Shown here one piece after another: positions 34,915 through 45,470 of a stretch of 64,000 bases of DNA; position 1 is the stretch's first letter, and each line of letters opens with the position of its first letter. The stretch covers positions 62,001 through 126,000 of the forward strand of contig JAIUPD010000008.1 in NCBI GenBank assembly GCA_020161615.1. The letters run 5' to 3'. The notes below the pieces were generated by a model. It was given only the letters and a program-made list of their open reading frames with translations, had not been told where the DNA came from and made no database searches. Both the position numbers and the translations under genes were made by a program. This DNA comes from Pseudomonadota bacterium. GTDB lineage: Bacteria; Pseudomonadota; Alphaproteobacteria; Rhodobacterales; Rhodobacteraceae.

Positions 34915-36498
34915 ATGGACGCTTGGGATTACATCATCGTCGGCGCGGGCAGCGCCGGGTCGCTGCTGGCCAACCGCCTCAGCCGCAGGCACAAGGTCCT
35001 GCTGCTCGAAGCCGGGGGATCGGACAATTACATCTGGGTGCATGTCCCGGTCGGCTATCTCTATTGCATCGACAATCCCCGCGCCGACTGGCGGCTCAGG
35101 ACTGCGCCCGAACCGGGGCTGAACGGCCGCGCGCTGCTCTATCCCCGGGGCAAGATGCTGGGCGGCTGTTCATCCATCAACGGCATGCTCTATCTGCGCG
35201 GCCAGGCCGCCGACTACGACCAATGGCGGCAGATGGGGAATACCGGCTGGGGCTGGGACGATGTGTTGCCCCTCTTCAAACAGCATGAGGATTACGCGGC
35301 AGGCGAGGCCGGCGAGATGCACGGCACCGGCGGCGAGTGGCGGGTGGAGAATCAGCGCCTGCGCTGGCAGGTGCTGGACGATTGGGCCAAGGCCGCGCAG
35401 GAGGTCGGCATCCCCGCGACGAAGGATTTCAACACCGGCGACAACGAGGGCGTGGCCTATTTCAAGGTCAACCAGCGCGCGGGCTGGCGCTGGAACGCGG
35501 CCAAGGCCTTCCTGCGCCCGGCCCGCCGCTCGGGCAATCTGGAGATTCACACCCATGCCCAGGCCACCGGGCTGATCATCGACGGCACCCGCTGCACCGG
35601 CGTGCGCTACCTGCGCGACGGCCACCCGGCCGAGGCCCGGGCACGGGCCGAGGTGATCCTCTGCGCGGGCTCCGTAGGCTCCACCCAGCTGCTGCAACTG
35701 GCCGGCATCGGCCCCGCCGACCGACTGCGCGCCCTCGGCATCGCGCCGCTCCACGATTGCGACGCGGGCGAGAATCTGCAGGACCATCTGCAATTGCGCC
35801 TCGCCTACCGGATCACCGGCGGCAAGTCGCTGAACACGATGGCGAATTCCCTGTTCGGCCGGGCGATGATCGGCGCCGAATACGCCCTCCGCCGCAGTGG
35901 CCCGATGTCCATGGCCCCGTCGCAGCTGGGCGCCTTCGCCCGCTCCAGCGCCGATGTGGACCGGGCCGATCTGGAATACCACGTCCAGCCCCTCAGCCTC
36001 GAAGCCTTCGGGCAGAAACCGCATCCCTTCCCGGCGATCACCGCCTCGGTCTGCCATCTGCGCCCCGACAGCCGCGGCCATATCCGCATCGCCAGCGCCG
36101 AGCCGCTGACGCCCCCGGTGATCCAGCCCAATTACCTCAGCGCCGAGACCGACCGCCTGACCGCCGCCAATGCCATCCGCCTGACCCGGCGGATCATGGC
36201 GGCGCCGGCGCTGGCCAAATACCGGCCCGAGGAGTTCAAGCCGGGCCCCGAGGCGCAGTCCGAGGCAGAACTGATCCGCGCCGCCGGGGCCATCGGCACG
36301 ACCATCTTCCACCCGGTCGGCACCTGCCGCATGGGCACAGACCCGCGCGCCGTCACCGGCCCCGATCTCAGGGTCAACGGGGTCCGGGGCCTGCGCGTCG
36401 CCGATGCCTCGATCATGCCCACCATCCCCTCGGGCAACACCAATTCGCCCACCCTGATGATCGCCGAAAAGGCCGCCGCCCTGATCCTCGGCGCCTGA
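34915..36498 (+). CDS. GMC family FAD-dependent oxidoreductase
   Basis: A 527-residue glucose-methanol-choline oxidoreductase. FAD-binding IIVGAGSAGSLLANRLS is near 7-23; the GMC signature 1 LYPRGKMLGGCSSINGMLY is near 77-95; signature 2 includes ILCAGSVGSTQLLQLAGIGP. The catalytic His is in FHPVGTCRMGTDP and the C-terminal His/Asn partner region is MPTIPSGNTNSPTLMIAEKA. Most similar in layout to choline or alcohol dehydrogenases, but betaine-pathway neighbours are absent, so the alcohol substrate is open. RBS is GGAGGG. A dispersed repeat and hairpins follow. Confidence 0.9.
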   Translation: MDAWDYIIVGAGSAGSLLANRLSRRHKVLLLEAGGSDNYIWVHVPVGYLYCIDNPRADWRLRTAPEPGLNGRALLYPRGKMLGGCSSINGMLYLRGQAADYDQWRQMGNTGWGWDDVLPLFKQHEDYAAGEAGEMHGTGGEWRVENQRLRWQVLDDWAKAAQEVGIPATKDFNTGDNEGVAYFKVNQRAGWRWNAAKAFLRPARRSGNLEIHTHAQATGLIIDGTRCTGVRYLRDGHPAEARARAEVILCAGSVGSTQLLQLAGIGPADRLRALGIAPLHDCDAGENLQDHLQLRLAYRITGGKSLNTMANSLFGRAMIGAEYALRRSGPMSMAPSQLGAFARSSADVDRADLEYHVQPLSLEAFGQKPHPFPAITASVCHLRPDSRGHIRIASAEPLTPPVIQPNYLSAETDRLTAANAIRLTRRIMAAPALAKYRPEEFKPGPEAQSEAELIRAAGAIGTTIFHPVGTCRMGTDPRAVTGPDLRVNGVRGLRVADASIMPTIPSGNTNSPTLMIAEKAAALILGA

Positions 36499-36501
36499 TC
36501 C

Positions 36502-36535
36502 CATCTTTGCGCCTCAAATATCCTCGGGGGTTCCC
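36502..36535 (+). repeat. dispersed CATCTTTG...CAAATATCC repeat, copy 2
   Basis: CATCTTTGCGCCTCAAATAT then CCTCGGGGGTTCCC, starting four bases after the GMC gene. Same orientation as copy 1. It is followed by two perfect hairpins. Confidence 0.85.
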
Positions 36536-36589
36536 CAAGGGGGTGGAAAACCCCCTTGGGCGGAGGGTGCGGGGGGCAGCGCCCCCCGC
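36534..36589. terminator. double hairpin between convergent GMC and ubiG genes
   Basis: Stem 1 is CCCAAGGGGGT / ACCCCCTTGGG (11 bp, 36534-36560). Stem 2 is GCGGGGGGC / GCCCCCCGC (9 bp, 36569-36589). Neither has a T-run. Placed between convergent genes and fused to the dispersed repeat, they probably stabilise 3' ends or block read-through. Confidence 0.6.
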
Positions 36590-36638
36590 TTCCGTCGCCC
36601 GAGGCGCCCGCGTCAGCGGGGAACGAGGGCGAAACCCC

Positions 36639-37376
36639 TCAGCCCCGCCGGACCGAGGCGGTCACGTAATTCACCGACAGATCCCGCTCCGACAGCGACC
36701 AGCGCCAGAGGAGCGGGTTGAACACCATCCCCTTGCGGTCCACGGGGTCCAGCCCGGCCCCCCGGATCAGCGCATAAAGCTCGTCCGGCGTGATGAATTT
36801 CGCCCAGTCATGCGTCCCCTTCGGCAGCCAGCGCATCACCACCTCGGCCCCGACGATGGCCATGGCATAGCTCTTGGGGTTGCGGTTCAGGGTCGAGCAG
36901 ATCATCAGCCCGCCGGGTTTCAGCAGATCGTGGCAGGCCACCAGAAACTGCTGGGGATCGGCGACATGCTCGATCACCTCCATGTTCAGCACCACGTCGA
37001 AACGCTCGCCGGCCTCGGCCAGCGCCTCGGCGGTGGTGTGGCGATAGTCGATTTCCAGCCCCGATTGCTGCGCATGGACCTGCGCCACCGGGATGTTCCG
37101 CTCGGCCGCGTCGGCGCCCACCACCTCGGCCCCCAGCCGCGCCATCGGTTCCGACAGCAGCCCCCCGCCGCAGCCGATATCCAGCAGCCTCAACCCCTCG
37201 AACGGCCTCGGCCCGGTCAGGTCGCGGTCGAATTCGGCGGCGATCTGGCTGGTAATGTAATCCAGCCGGCACGGATTCAGCATATGCAAGGGCTTGAACT
37301 TGCCATGCGGATCCCACCAATCCGCGGCCATGGCCTCGAATTTGGCGACTTCGGCGGGGTCGATACTGGTGCTCAT
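36639..37376 (-). CDS. ubiG: ubiquinone biosynthesis O-methyltransferase
   Basis: A 245-residue SAM methyltransferase that makes both O-methylations of ubiquinone. Signature segments are [20 protein letters not shown] at the start, [20 protein letters not shown] (SAM loop), [20 protein letters not shown], and [20 protein letters not shown]. Length is normal. The start is the ATG at 37376, not the long upstream frame. It is divergent from pip; the quinone it helps make is the ligand sensed by RegB. Confidence 0.96.
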   Translation of the reverse strand: MSTSIDPAEVAKFEAMAADWWDPHGKFKPLHMLNPCRLDYITSQIAAEFDRDLTGPRPFEGLRLLDIGCGGGLLSEPMARLGAEVVGADAAERNIPVAQVHAQQSGLEIDYRHTTAEALAEAGERFDVVLNMEVIEHVADPQQFLVACHDLLKPGGLMICSTLNRNPKSYAMAIVGAEVVMRWLPKGTHDWAKFITPDELYALIRGAGLDPVDRKGMVFNPLLWRWSLSERDLSVNYVTASVRRG

Positions 37377-37445
37377 CCTGCGCTCCGGCTTGCCTTTTCC
37401 GCCCGCTTCCCGTGGAATGCGGCGATTGGGCGGTATATAGACCGG

Positions 37446-38432
37446 ATGATGGACAAGTCCCACGAGCAAAAGAGCGCAGCCGCCTTCCTCTATCCCCCGA
37501 TCGAACCCTACGAGCGGCGGATGCTGGACGTGGGCGACGGGCACAGCCTTTATGTCGAGGAATGCGGCAATCCGGCCGGCGTGCCCGTCGTGGTTCTGCA
37601 CGGCGGGCCCGGCGGCGGTTCCAGCCCGATGATGCGGCGTTTCTTCGATCCCGCGCATTACCGGATCGTCCTGTTTGACCAGCGCGGCTGCGGCCGCTCG
37701 CGCCCCCATGCCAGTGTCGAGGCCAACACCACCCAGCACCTGATCCGCGATATCGAGGCGATCCGCCGGACGCTGGGCATCGGCCGCTGGATCGTCTTCG
37801 GCGGCAGCTGGGGCGCCACGCTGGCGCTTGCCTATGCTCAGACCCATCCCGACCGGGCCGGCTGGCTGGTGCTGAGGGGCGTCTTTCTGGGCACGCGGGC
37901 CGAGCTCGACTGGTTCTATGGCGGCGGCGCCGGGCGGTTCTATCCCGAGCTCTGGTCGCGCTTCGTCGAGGCGATCCCGCCCGAGGAACGGGGCGATCTG
38001 ATCGGCGCCTATCGGCAGCGGCTCTTCTCGGGCGTCTTCGCCCAGGAATCGCGCTATGCGCGGCTCTGGTCCGATTGGGAGAACGCGCTGGCCACGGTCG
38101 AGACGCGGGTGTTCCACGACACGCCGGTCGATTACGCCAGGGCCTTCGCGCGGCTGGAGAATCACTATTTCTCGAACGAGTGTTTCCTGGAGCGTGACGG
38201 CCAGCTGCTCGCGGATCTGTGGAAGATGGCCGGGGTCCGGGGAACGATCGTGCAGGGTCAGCTGGACATGATCTGCCCGCCCGTCATGGCCTGGCAATTG
38301 CACCGCGCCTGGTCGGGAAGCACCCTGCGCATGGTGCCGATGGCCGGTCACGCCCTTTCGGAACCCGGCATCACCGCCGAGCTGGTCGGCGTCATGGACA
38401 GCCTGCGCAACGCGGGCCTGCTCAGTGCCTGA
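37446..38432 (+). CDS. pip: prolyl aminopeptidase (proline iminopeptidase)
   Basis: A 328-residue alpha/beta hydrolase removing N-terminal proline. The oxyanion [18 protein letters not shown] is near 52-69; [12 protein letters not shown] is diagnostic; the nucleophile Ser121 is in [11 protein letters not shown]; the acid and His are in GQLDMICPP and MAGHALSEP. Two adjacent ATGs (37446, 37449) could start it. Its stop codon abuts the stop of the convergent phytase-like gene in TGATCA. Confidence 0.95.
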   Translation: MMDKSHEQKSAAAFLYPPIEPYERRMLDVGDGHSLYVEECGNPAGVPVVVLHGGPGGGSSPMMRRFFDPAHYRIVLFDQRGCGRSRPHASVEANTTQHLIRDIEAIRRTLGIGRWIVFGGSWGATLALAYAQTHPDRAGWLVLRGVFLGTRAELDWFYGGGAGRFYPELWSRFVEAIPPEERGDLIGAYRQRLFSGVFAQESRYARLWSDWENALATVETRVFHDTPVDYARAFARLENHYFSNECFLERDGQLLADLWKMAGVRGTIVQGQLDMICPPVMAWQLHRAWSGSTLRMVPMAGHALSEPGITAELVGVMDSLRNAGLLSA

Positions 38433-39314
38433 TCAGCCCTCGGGCAGCCGGAACTCCGCGATTTCGGTGCGTTGCAGGCGGATCTGGTTGTCGTCCGAGA
38501 TGGTCGTGGCCCAGAGTTGCCCGGCCCTGTCGCGGGTGACCGAGATCCCCTCGTGGTTGTCAAGCTGGCCGAGCGAGGTCTCGACCAGCGTTTCCGGCCG
38601 GTCCCAGGCGCCGGGGCGCAGGCGGCTGATGCGGCTGGCGAAGAAGGCGAGGCGGAACTTGCGTTCCAGCAGATAGAGGTTGCCATCGGGGCCGAAATCC
38701 ATCCCGACCGGCCGGAACCCGCCGCGCGAAGGAATGATCCCCGCGACCTGCCACCCGTCGCGCAGGCGGTAGAGCGGGTGGCCGCCGTCCAGCACCCCCT
38801 CGGGCAGGACATGCACCACGCCCGCCGCATCGACCGCCAGCGATTCGAGGCTGGCGTTGTTCGGCAGCCGCCGCCAGTCCAGGGCGACCGGCAGCAGCCG
38901 GGCCCGCCCGTCGATCCGGCGATAGGCGTGGACCCGGCTCTGCGCCCCCTCGAACGAGATGTAGATCGTGCCGTCGGGCCCGATATCGACCCCCTCGGCA
39001 TCGGCGCGATGGGCGGCCATCTCCTGCCCTTCGGCGTCGCGCAGAATCCAGTGGCCCAGCTTCTCGACCCCCTGCAGCCGGCCTTGCGCGTCGCGCAGCA
39101 GCCGCACCTGCAGCGCGAAGCCGCGGTCGCTGATCACCAGGGCGCGGCTGCGGTCGTCGCTCAGATGCAGCCCCGAGAAGCCGCCGAAGAACGGCCCGCC
39201 CCCGATCCAGTGGTAAAGCGAATCGGCACGGGCGACGATGGCGCCGGCCGGGCGGCCGAGCGGCAGCGCGCTGGCGGCGGCGAGGGTCAGGAACAGGCGT
39301 CGGGTCAGGGGCAT
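38433..39314 (-). CDS. Tat-exported phytase/esterase-like beta-propeller protein
   Basis: A 293-residue exported protein. The N-terminus MPLTRRLFLTLAAASALPLG has a twin-arginine-like signal. The mature chain has repeating strand motifs of the esterase-like-activity-of-phytase family: GFSGLHLSDDRSRALVISDR, ADAEGVDIGPDGTIYISFEG, RPVGMDFGPDGNLYLLERKF, LGQLDNHEGISVTRD. The Asp-Gly turns suggest calcium or metal binding as in beta-propellers. Substrate is unknown. Convergent with pip with zero spacing. Confidence 0.85.
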   Translation of the reverse strand: MPLTRRLFLTLAAASALPLGRPAGAIVARADSLYHWIGGGPFFGGFSGLHLSDDRSRALVISDRGFALQVRLLRDAQGRLQGVEKLGHWILRDAEGQEMAAHRADAEGVDIGPDGTIYISFEGAQSRVHAYRRIDGRARLLPVALDWRRLPNNASLESLAVDAAGVVHVLPEGVLDGGHPLYRLRDGWQVAGIIPSRGGFRPVGMDFGPDGNLYLLERKFRLAFFASRISRLRPGAWDRPETLVETSLGQLDNHEGISVTRDRAGQLWATTISDDNQIRLQRTEIAEFRLPEG

Positions 39315-39370
39315 GGCGGCACCCTACAGGGGGATTGTGTCAACCGGAATCCCGCCTCACGACATTGCGC

Positions 39371-39399
39371 TTGAAACGGGCAACGCTTGGGCGTATATG
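39371..39399 (+). promoter_or_regulatory. sigma70-like promoter of the rimP-nusA-infB operon
   Basis: TTGAAA at 39371-39376 and TATATG at 39394-39399 with an ideal 17-base spacer. Transcription would start near 39405. Confidence 0.8.
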
Positions 39400-39404
39400 C
39401 CCCT

Positions 39405-39476
39405 CAACAGCGGCGCTACAGGGTCCAAACCTGTAGCCCACCGAAGAGTGTCGCGGGCCGCTTCGGCCCGTTTTTT
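39405..39476 (+). ncRNA. candidate rimP leader RNA / attenuator
   Basis: The predicted transcript begins near 39405 and holds hairpin 1 (GCTACAGG / CCTGTAGC, 39415-39437, with a 7-base loop GTCCAAA), a single-stranded linker ACCGAAGAGTGTCG, and a terminator at 39454-39476. RNA that stops there would be about 72 bases. RNA that reads through continues into rimP 18 bases later. I do not recognise a named Rfam family; the class is inferred from the layout. Confidence 0.55.
39454..39476 (+). terminator. intrinsic terminator inside the rimP leader
   Basis: CGGGCCG / CGGCCCG 7-bp stem with a CTT loop and TTTTTT, ending 18 bases before the rimP ATG. It cannot serve the upstream phytase-like gene, which is on the other strand. 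Confidence 0.9.
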
Positions 39477-39494
39477 CATTTCTGGAGGTCGCCC

Positions 39495-40115
39495 ATGACC
39501 GACCACGACCAAGACCTGCCCGACGGCCGGTCCGAAGACCTGGTGGCCCGTACTGCCATCGACCGGCGCCTGGCCGAGATCGTCAAACCCGCCGTCGAGG
39601 CCGCCGGTTTCGAACTGGTGCGCATCCGCCTGATGTCGGGCAAGACCCGCACGCTGCAGATCATGGCCGACCGCCCCGAGGGCGGGATCGAGATCGACGA
39701 ACTGGGCGAGATCACCACCATGGTCGGCGCGGTTCTGGACGTCGAGGATCCGCTGGAAGACGCCTATGTGCTGGAAGTCTCCAGCCCCGGGATCGACCGG
39801 CCGCTGACCCGGCTCAAGGATTTCGACACCTGGTCGGGGCACGAGGCGCGCCTCGAGACCAGCGAATTGATCGACGGCCGCCGCCGCTTCAAGGGGATCC
39901 TGCAGGGGACCGAAGAGGGCGAAGTGCTGGTCGAGATCGAGGAAAAGGGCGAGCCGGTGATCATCGGCCTGCGCTTCGAGTGGTTGTCGGACGCCAAGCT
40001 GGTGCTTACCGACGAACTGATCGCCCAGACGCTGCGCGCCCGCAAAGACGCCGGCGCCATCAACGAATCCGACTTCGATTCCATCGAATCCGAACCCGCT
40101 TCCGAGGAGGAGTGA
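39495..40115 (+). CDS. rimP: ribosome maturation factor RimP
   Basis: A 206-residue protein for 30S subunit maturation. Family landmarks are [56 protein letters not shown] and the C-terminal SH3-like domain around [21 protein letters not shown] long acidic C-terminal tail ([15 protein letters not shown]) is present. RBS GGAGG. It is the first gene of the translation/transcription operon and lies directly behind the leader terminator. Confidence 0.95.
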   Translation: MTDHDQDLPDGRSEDLVARTAIDRRLAEIVKPAVEAAGFELVRIRLMSGKTRTLQIMADRPEGGIEIDELGEITTMVGAVLDVEDPLEDAYVLEVSSPGIDRPLTRLKDFDTWSGHEARLETSELIDGRRRFKGILQGTEEGEVLVEIEEKGEPVIIGLRFEWLSDAKLVLTDELIAQTLRARKDAGAINESDFDSIESEPASEEE

Positions 40116-40118
40116 CGA

Positions 40119-41729
40119 ATGGCCATCACCAGCGCCAACCAGCTTGAACTCTTGCAGACTGCCGAGGCCGTCGCGCGGGAGAAACTGATCGACCCCGAGC
40201 TGGTCGTTCAGGCGATGGAAGACAGCCTCGCCCGGGCCGCGAAGTCGCGCTATGGCGCGGACATGGACATCCGCGTCCACATCGACCGCAAGACAGGCCG
40301 CGCCCAGTTCACCCGGGTGCGGACCGTGGTCGCGGACGAGGAATTCGAAAACCACCACGCGCAAATGACCGTGGCCCAGGCCAAGCAATACATGGCCGAC
40401 CCGCAGATCGGCGACGAGCTGAAGGACGATGTGCCCCCGGTCGAATTGGGCCGCATCGCCGCGCAATCCGCCAAGCAGGTCATCCTGCAGAAAGTCCGCG
40501 AAGCCGAGCGGGATCGCCAGTACGACGAGTTCAAGGATCGCGTCGGCACGATCATCAACGGTCAGGTCAAGCGCGAGGAATACGGCAATATCATCGTCGA
40601 TATCGGCCGGGGCGAAGGCATCCTGCGCCGCAACGAGAAGATCGGCCGCGAGAGCTATCGCCCGAACGACCGCATCCGCTGCTTCATCAAGGATGTGCGG
40701 CGTGAGGCCCGGGGCCCGCAGGTCTTCCTGTCGCGCACCGCGCCCGATTTCATGGCGGCGCTGTTCAAGATGGAAGTGCCGGAAATCTACGACGGCATCA
40801 TCGAGATCAAGGCCGTGGCCCGTGACCCGGGTTCGCGCGCGAAGATCGCGGTGATTTCCTATGACAACTCGATCGACCCGGTCGGCGCCTGCGTCGGTAT
40901 GCGCGGCAGCCGCGTGCAGGCCGTGGTGAACGAACTGCAGGGCGAGAAGATCGACATCATCCCGTGGAACGAGGATCAGGCGACGTTCCTGGTGAACGCG
41001 CTGCAACCGGCCGAAGTGTCGAAAGTGGTGATCGACGAGGACGCGGCCCGCATCGAGGTCGTGGTTCCCGACGAGCAGCTCTCGCTCGCCATCGGCCGCC
41101 GCGGTCAGAACGTGCGTCTGGCCAGCCAGCTGACCGGCCTCGACATCGACATCATGACCGAGTCGGACGAATCGGCCCGTCGTCAGGCGGAATTCGCCGA
41201 GCGGACCAACCTGTTCATGGAAGCGCTCGACATCGACGAGATGATGGCGCAGCTTCTGGTCGCCGAAGGCTTCACCAACCTGGAAGAAGTCGCTTATGTC
41301 GAGATCGACGAGCTTCTGTCGATCGACGGCTTCGACGAAGGGACCGCGACCGAGCTGCAAGCCCGGGCCCGCGACAAGATCGAAGCGGCCAATCAGGCGG
41401 CGCTGGACAACGCCCGTGCGCTGGGTGTCGAGGACAGCCTCATTGACTTTGAGGGTCTGACGCCCCAGATGATCGAGGCACTGGCGAAAGACGGCATCAA
41501 GACGCTGGAAGACTTCGCCACCTGTGCGGACTGGGAACTGGCCGGTGGCTGGACGTCGGTCAACGGTCAGCGTGTCAAGGACGACGGCATCCTCGAGCCC
41601 TTCGAGATGAGCCTCGAAGAGGCGCAGACGATGATCATGACCGCGCGCATCCTGCTGGGCTGGGTCGATCCCGCCGAGCTGGAGGCCGAGGCCGAGGAAG
41701 AGCCCGCTGACGACGAAGACGACGCGTAA
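40119..41729 (+). CDS. nusA: transcription termination/antitermination factor NusA
   Basis: A 536-residue RNA polymerase-binding factor. The N-terminal domain [20 protein letters not shown] is followed by an S1 domain ([20 protein letters not shown]), KH domains with [20 protein letters not shown] and [17 protein letters not shown], and two C-terminal helix-hairpin-helix repeats ([20 protein letters not shown] and [20 protein letters not shown]), ending in an acidic tail. It starts four bases after rimP. NusA acts on hairpins such as the one in this operon's own leader, so feedback is possible. Confidence 0.97.
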   Translation: MAITSANQLELLQTAEAVAREKLIDPELVVQAMEDSLARAAKSRYGADMDIRVHIDRKTGRAQFTRVRTVVADEEFENHHAQMTVAQAKQYMADPQIGDELKDDVPPVELGRIAAQSAKQVILQKVREAERDRQYDEFKDRVGTIINGQVKREEYGNIIVDIGRGEGILRRNEKIGRESYRPNDRIRCFIKDVRREARGPQVFLSRTAPDFMAALFKMEVPEIYDGIIEIKAVARDPGSRAKIAVISYDNSIDPVGACVGMRGSRVQAVVNELQGEKIDIIPWNEDQATFLVNALQPAEVSKVVIDEDAARIEVVVPDEQLSLAIGRRGQNVRLASQLTGLDIDIMTESDESARRQAEFAERTNLFMEALDIDEMMAQLLVAEGFTNLEEVAYVEIDELLSIDGFDEGTATELQARARDKIEAANQAALDNARALGVEDSLIDFEGLTPQMIEALAKDGIKTLEDFATCADWELAGGWTSVNGQRVKDDGILEPFEMSLEEAQTMIMTARILLGWVDPAELEAEAEEEPADDEDDA

Positions 41730-41741
41730 GGAGTCCGACCC

Positions 41742-42368
41742 ATGACCAGGGGCGGGCGCGTCAAGGACCAGGACGGGCCGGAACGGCGCTGCATCGTCTC
41801 GGGCGAGGTTCAGCCCAAAGGGGGGCTGATCCGCTTCGTGGTGGGGCCCGGTGCCACGCTGGTGCCGGATATCGAGGGCAAGCTGCCCGGTCGCGGGATC
41901 TATGTCTCGGCCGACCGGGCGCTGATCGCGCAGGCGGCGAAGAAAAAGCTCTTCGCCCGCGCGGCCCGGGAGCCGGTCACCTTGCCTGCGGATCTGGACG
42001 CGCTTGTCCACGATCTGCAGACGCGGCGTGTGATCGGCCTGCTGGCGCTGGCCCGCAAGGCGGGTCAGGCGGTGGCGGGCTACGAGAAGGTGAAGGACTG
42101 GCTTCGGTCAGAGGAAGCGGTGGTGCTGATCCAGGCCGCCGACGGCTCTGAACGGGGCAAGACGAAGCTGAAGGCCCCGCCGGGCGAGGACAGTTTTATC
42201 GGCTGTCTGCTGGCCGGGGAAATCGGTTTGGCTTTCGGCCGGGAACATGTGATACATGCCGCGCTTGCCGCTGGCGGTCTGTCTGCACGTGTAGTAGAGG
42301 AAGCGGCGAAACTCGCGCGGTTGCGCGGGCAGGACGGTGGCCATTGTGGCGCCACCCGAGAGGATTGA
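41742..42368 (+). CDS. RNA-binding protein YlxR with L7Ae-like domain
   Basis: A 208-residue two-domain protein. The N-terminal YlxR domain has [20 protein letters not shown] and [20 protein letters not shown], including the GRGxYV motif. The C-terminal half (about 85-195) is L7Ae-like: [38 protein letters not shown]. YlxR binds RNase P RNA in other bacteria. The fusion with an L7Ae-type domain is the usual alphaproteobacterial form. It is in the operon nusA-ylxR-infB. Confidence 0.9.
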   Translation: MTRGGRVKDQDGPERRCIVSGEVQPKGGLIRFVVGPGATLVPDIEGKLPGRGIYVSADRALIAQAAKKKLFARAAREPVTLPADLDALVHDLQTRRVIGLLALARKAGQAVAGYEKVKDWLRSEEAVVLIQAADGSERGKTKLKAPPGEDSFIGCLLAGEIGLAFGREHVIHAALAAGGLSARVVEEAAKLARLRGQDGGHCGATRED

Positions 42369-42376
42369 CGAGACGC

Positions 42377-44941
42377 ATGAGCGATACTGACGGCAAGAAA
42401 CCCCTTGGGCTGCGCAGCGGCTCGACCCCCGGGCAAGTGAAGCAGAGCTTCAGCCACGGGCGGACCAAGGCGGTTGTGGTGGAAACCAAACGCAAGCGCG
42501 TTGTGGTGCCCAAGCCCGGCGCCGCGGGCGGTGCGTCGGACGGATCGGCGAACAAACCGGCGGCGGGCACTCTGGGCTCGCGCCGTCCCGCAGGCATTTC
42601 CGACGCCGAGATGGAGCGCCGCCTCGCCGCGGTTCGCGCCGCCAAGGCCCGCGAGGCCGAAGACGCCGCCCAACGCGCCGAGGAAGAGCGTCAGCGCGAG
42701 GAAGACCGCGAGCGTCGCCGGGCCGAGATCGAGGCCCGCGAGCGCGAGGAGCGTGAGCGCGAAGAGGCCCGCAAGGCCAAGGAAGAGGAAGAGGCCCGCA
42801 AGGTCGCCGAAGCCGCGGCCGCCGTGGCTGAAAAGGCCGCTGCCGCCGAGGCCGAGAAGGCCGAACGCCCGGGCCGCGGTGCAGACCGCGCCCCCGCCGC
42901 GCCGAGCCCGGCCAATGCGCCGGCCGCTGAACGCAGCACGCCGCCGCGTCCGGCCGGTGGCCCCGTGGGTGCACCCCGCAAGTCCGAGCGCGAGCGCGAG
43001 GACCGCGATTCGCGTGGCAAGAAGGGCGATGACGCCGGCCGCCGCGCGGGCAAGCTGACGCTGACCGCCGCGCTGGACGGTGGCGAGGGCGGGCGCCAGC
43101 GCTCGCTGGCCGCCATGAAGCGCAAGCAGGAAAAGGCCCGCGCCAAGGCGCTGGGCATGGGCCATAAGGCCGAAAAGCAGTCGCGTGAAGTGCGTCTGCC
43201 GGAAACCATCGTCGTGCAGGAACTGGCCAACCGGATGGCGGAACGCGCCGCCGATGTGGTCAAGTCCCTGATGAAGATGGGCATGATGGTGGCGATGAAC
43301 CAGACCATCGACGCCGACACCGCCGAGCTGGTGATCGAGGAATTCGGTCACAAGGCGATTCGCGTTTCGGACGCCGATGTGGAACAGGTGATCGACACCG
43401 TGCGGGACAAGGACGAGGATCTCGTCACCCGTCCGCCGATCATCACCATCATGGGCCACGTCGACCACGGCAAGACCTCGCTGCTGGACGCGATCCGCAA
43501 GGCGAATGTCGTCGCGGGCGAGGCCGGTGGCATCACCCAGCACATCGGCGCCTATCAGGTGACGACCGAGTCGGGGGCGGTGCTGTCCTTCCTGGACACG
43601 CCCGGCCACGCGGCCTTCACCTCGATGCGGGCCCGCGGTGCGCAGGTCACGGATATCGTGGTTCTGGTGGTGGCGGCCGACGATTCGGTCATGCCGCAGA
43701 CGATCGAGGCGATCAACCACGCGAAAGCGGCCAATGTGCCGATGATCGTGGCGATCAACAAATGCGACAAGCCTTCGGCCGATGCCAACCGCGTCCGCAC
43801 GCAGCTGCTGCAGCATGAGGTCGTGGTCGAGGAAATGGGCGGCGACGTCCAGGATGTCGAGGTTTCGGCGCTGACCGGCAAGGGGCTGGACAGCCTGCTC
43901 GAAGCCATCGCGCTGCAGGCCGAGATCCTGGAACTCAAGGCCAACCCGAACCGTTCGGCGCAGGGCGCGGTCATCGAGGCCAAGCTCGACGTGGGCCGCG
44001 GTCCCGTGGCGACCGTGCTGGTTCAGCACGGGACGCTGCGCAAGGGCGACATCTTCGTCGTGGGCGAGCAATACGGCAAGGTCCGGGCGCTGATCGACGA
44101 CAAGGGCGAGCGGGTGGACGAAGCCGGTCCCTCGGTCCCGGTCGAGGTTCTGGGCCTGAACGGCACGCCGGAAGCCGGTGACGTGCTGAACGTGGTGGAA
44201 ACCGAAGCCCAGGCGCGCGAGATCGCCGCCTATCGGGAACAGGCCGCCAAGGACAAGCGCGCCGCCGCCGGTGCCGCGACCACGCTGGAACAGCTGATGG
44301 CGAAAGCCAAGGCCGACCAGGATGTGGCCGAGCTGCCGGTGCTGGTGAAGGCCGATGTGCAGGGCTCTGCCGAGGCCATCGTCCAGGCGCTGGAGAAGGT
44401 CGGCAACGACGAGGTTCGCGTCCGCGTGCTGCACTACGGCGTCGGCGCGATCACCGATTCGGACGTGGGCCTGGCGGAAGCCTCGGGCGCGCCGATCATC
44501 GGCTTCAACGTCCGCGCCAATGCGACCGCGCGCAATTCCGCGTCCCAGAAGGGCGTCGAGATCCGCTATTACTCGATCATCTACGACCTGATCGACGACA
44601 TCAAGGCGGCGGCCTCGGGGCTTCTGAAGGACGAGGTTCGCGAGAACTTCATCGGCTATGCGAAGATCATGCAGGTCTTCAAGGTCTCGGGCGTCGGCAA
44701 GGTTGCCGGGTGCCTGGTGACTGAGGGCGTGGCCCGCCGTTCGGCCGGCGTCCGCCTGCTGCGCGACAACGTGGTGATCCACGAGGGCACGCTGAAGACC
44801 CTGAAGCGCTTCAAGGACGAGGTGAAGGAAGTTATCTCGGGCCAGGAATGCGGCATGGCCTTCGAGAATTACGACGATATCCGCGACAACGACGTCATCG
44901 AGATCTTCGAGCGTCAGACCGTGGAACGCACGCTGGCCTGA
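42377..44941 (+). CDS. infB: translation initiation factor IF-2
   Basis: An 854-residue GTPase that places initiator tRNA on the 30S subunit. The N-terminal 300 residues are a low-complexity charged Arg/Glu/Ala coil ([20 protein letters not shown]). The G domain starts near 355: G1 [10 protein letters not shown]3 DTPGHAAF and G4 NKCDKP. Domains II-IV follow, with the C-terminal [20 protein letters not shown]. Terminated by a strong hairpin. Confidence 0.98.
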   Translation: MSDTDGKKPLGLRSGSTPGQVKQSFSHGRTKAVVVETKRKRVVVPKPGAAGGASDGSANKPAAGTLGSRRPAGISDAEMERRLAAVRAAKAREAEDAAQRAEEERQREEDRERRRAEIEAREREEREREEARKAKEEEEARKVAEAAAAVAEKAAAAEAEKAERPGRGADRAPAAPSPANAPAAERSTPPRPAGGPVGAPRKSEREREDRDSRGKKGDDAGRRAGKLTLTAALDGGEGGRQRSLAAMKRKQEKARAKALGMGHKAEKQSREVRLPETIVVQELANRMAERAADVVKSLMKMGMMVAMNQTIDADTAELVIEEFGHKAIRVSDADVEQVIDTVRDKDEDLVTRPPIITIMGHVDHGKTSLLDAIRKANVVAGEAGGITQHIGAYQVTTESGAVLSFLDTPGHAAFTSMRARGAQVTDIVVLVVAADDSVMPQTIEAINHAKAANVPMIVAINKCDKPSADANRVRTQLLQHEVVVEEMGGDVQDVEVSALTGKGLDSLLEAIALQAEILELKANPNRSAQGAVIEAKLDVGRGPVATVLVQHGTLRKGDIFVVGEQYGKVRALIDDKGERVDEAGPSVPVEVLGLNGTPEAGDVLNVVETEAQAREIAAYREQAAKDKRAAAGAATTLEQLMAKAKADQDVAELPVLVKADVQGSAEAIVQALEKVGNDEVRVRVLHYGVGAITDSDVGLAEASGAPIIGFNVRANATARNSASQKGVEIRYYSIIYDLIDDIKAAASGLLKDEVRENFIGYAKIMQVFKVSGVGKVAGCLVTEGVARRSAGVRLLRDNVVIHEGTLKTLKRFKDEVKEVISGQECGMAFENYDDIRDNDVIEIFERQTVERTLA

Positions 44942-44985
44942 CGATCCGGCGGTTGTTTTCGTACCGCCTGTCACCCAAGATCGAA

Positions 44986-45016
44986 CGCCCGGGCTTTCAC
45001 CAGCCCGGGCGTTTTT
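44986..45016 (+). terminator. intrinsic terminator of the rimP-infB operon
   Basis: A perfect 10-bp stem CGCCCGGGCT / AGCCCGGGCG with a TTCACC loop and TTTTT tail, 44 bases after infB. Confidence 0.95.
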
Positions 45017-45029
45017 CGTGCGGGCATCC

Positions 45030-45470
45030 ATGTCGCGTAACCATCAGCTGCAGCATCCATCAGGCGCCGACCATTTCGGACTGCTGGACGATATGCGCAG
45101 CGGTGCTTTTCGTTTGCCCGCTGGGCCGGTCCTGCTGTTGATGGGTGAGCATTTCGGCCCCAACCGCGGTTGGGGCGCCCGCCATATCTGGCATGAGCAT
45201 CAGAGGGAGATCGCTGCGCGGGGGTGGGACCAGTTCGAGGATGTGGCGAAGTTCGTCGCGCTGATTGTGTGCGCCGGAACGCCTGTCTTTTTCGAGGGGC
45301 CGGGCACCCGAAACACCCGGCTCGCAGTCGTCCGAAGCCGGACAGGAACGGCGATCCTAGAATCCCGCGATCGCCGTGACGGCCATATCTGGTCCGTTGT
45401 GACCGCGTTCGCAGGAACAAAAACGCACGGCACCCGGGTGGGAACCGTGCGTTCTGGTAGCTCGCAGTAG
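45030..45470 (+). CDS. BECR-fold (barnase/EndoU/colicin-like) RNase-type protein, tentative
   Basis: A 146-residue orphan. The central part GARHIWHEHQREIAARGWDQ has the conserved HI..xH of the PBECR nuclease families, followed by VALIVCAGTPVFFEGPG, NTRLAVVRSRTGTAILESRD and HIWSVVTAFAG, which match the family's beta-strand order and end. In characterised relatives this fold cleaves RNA. The ATG at 45030 has no clear ribosome-binding site; it starts right behind the infB terminator. No antitoxin or immunity gene is apparent. I hold the assignment as motif-based. Confidence 0.5.
   Translation: MSRNHQLQHPSGADHFGLLDDMRSGAFRLPAGPVLLLMGEHFGPNRGWGARHIWHEHQREIAARGWDQFEDVAKFVALIVCAGTPVFFEGPGTRNTRLAVVRSRTGTAILESRDRRDGHIWSVVTAFAGTKTHGTRVGTVRSGSSQ

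Noticed and set aside
36534..36589. Intrinsic terminators of the standard type
   Set aside because: Perfect hairpins but no T-run; kept as hairpin/terminator with lowered confidence.
39400..39476. A tRNA gene in the rimP leader (the hairpin with a GTCCAAA loop resembles a Trp anticodon arm)
   Set aside because: There is no acceptor stem, D-arm or T-arm around the hairpin; only the loop looks similar. The terminator follows at once.
42080..45031. A 983-residue minus-strand frame opposite infB
   Set aside because: Antisense of the charged IF-2 coil and G domain; no start signals or domain.
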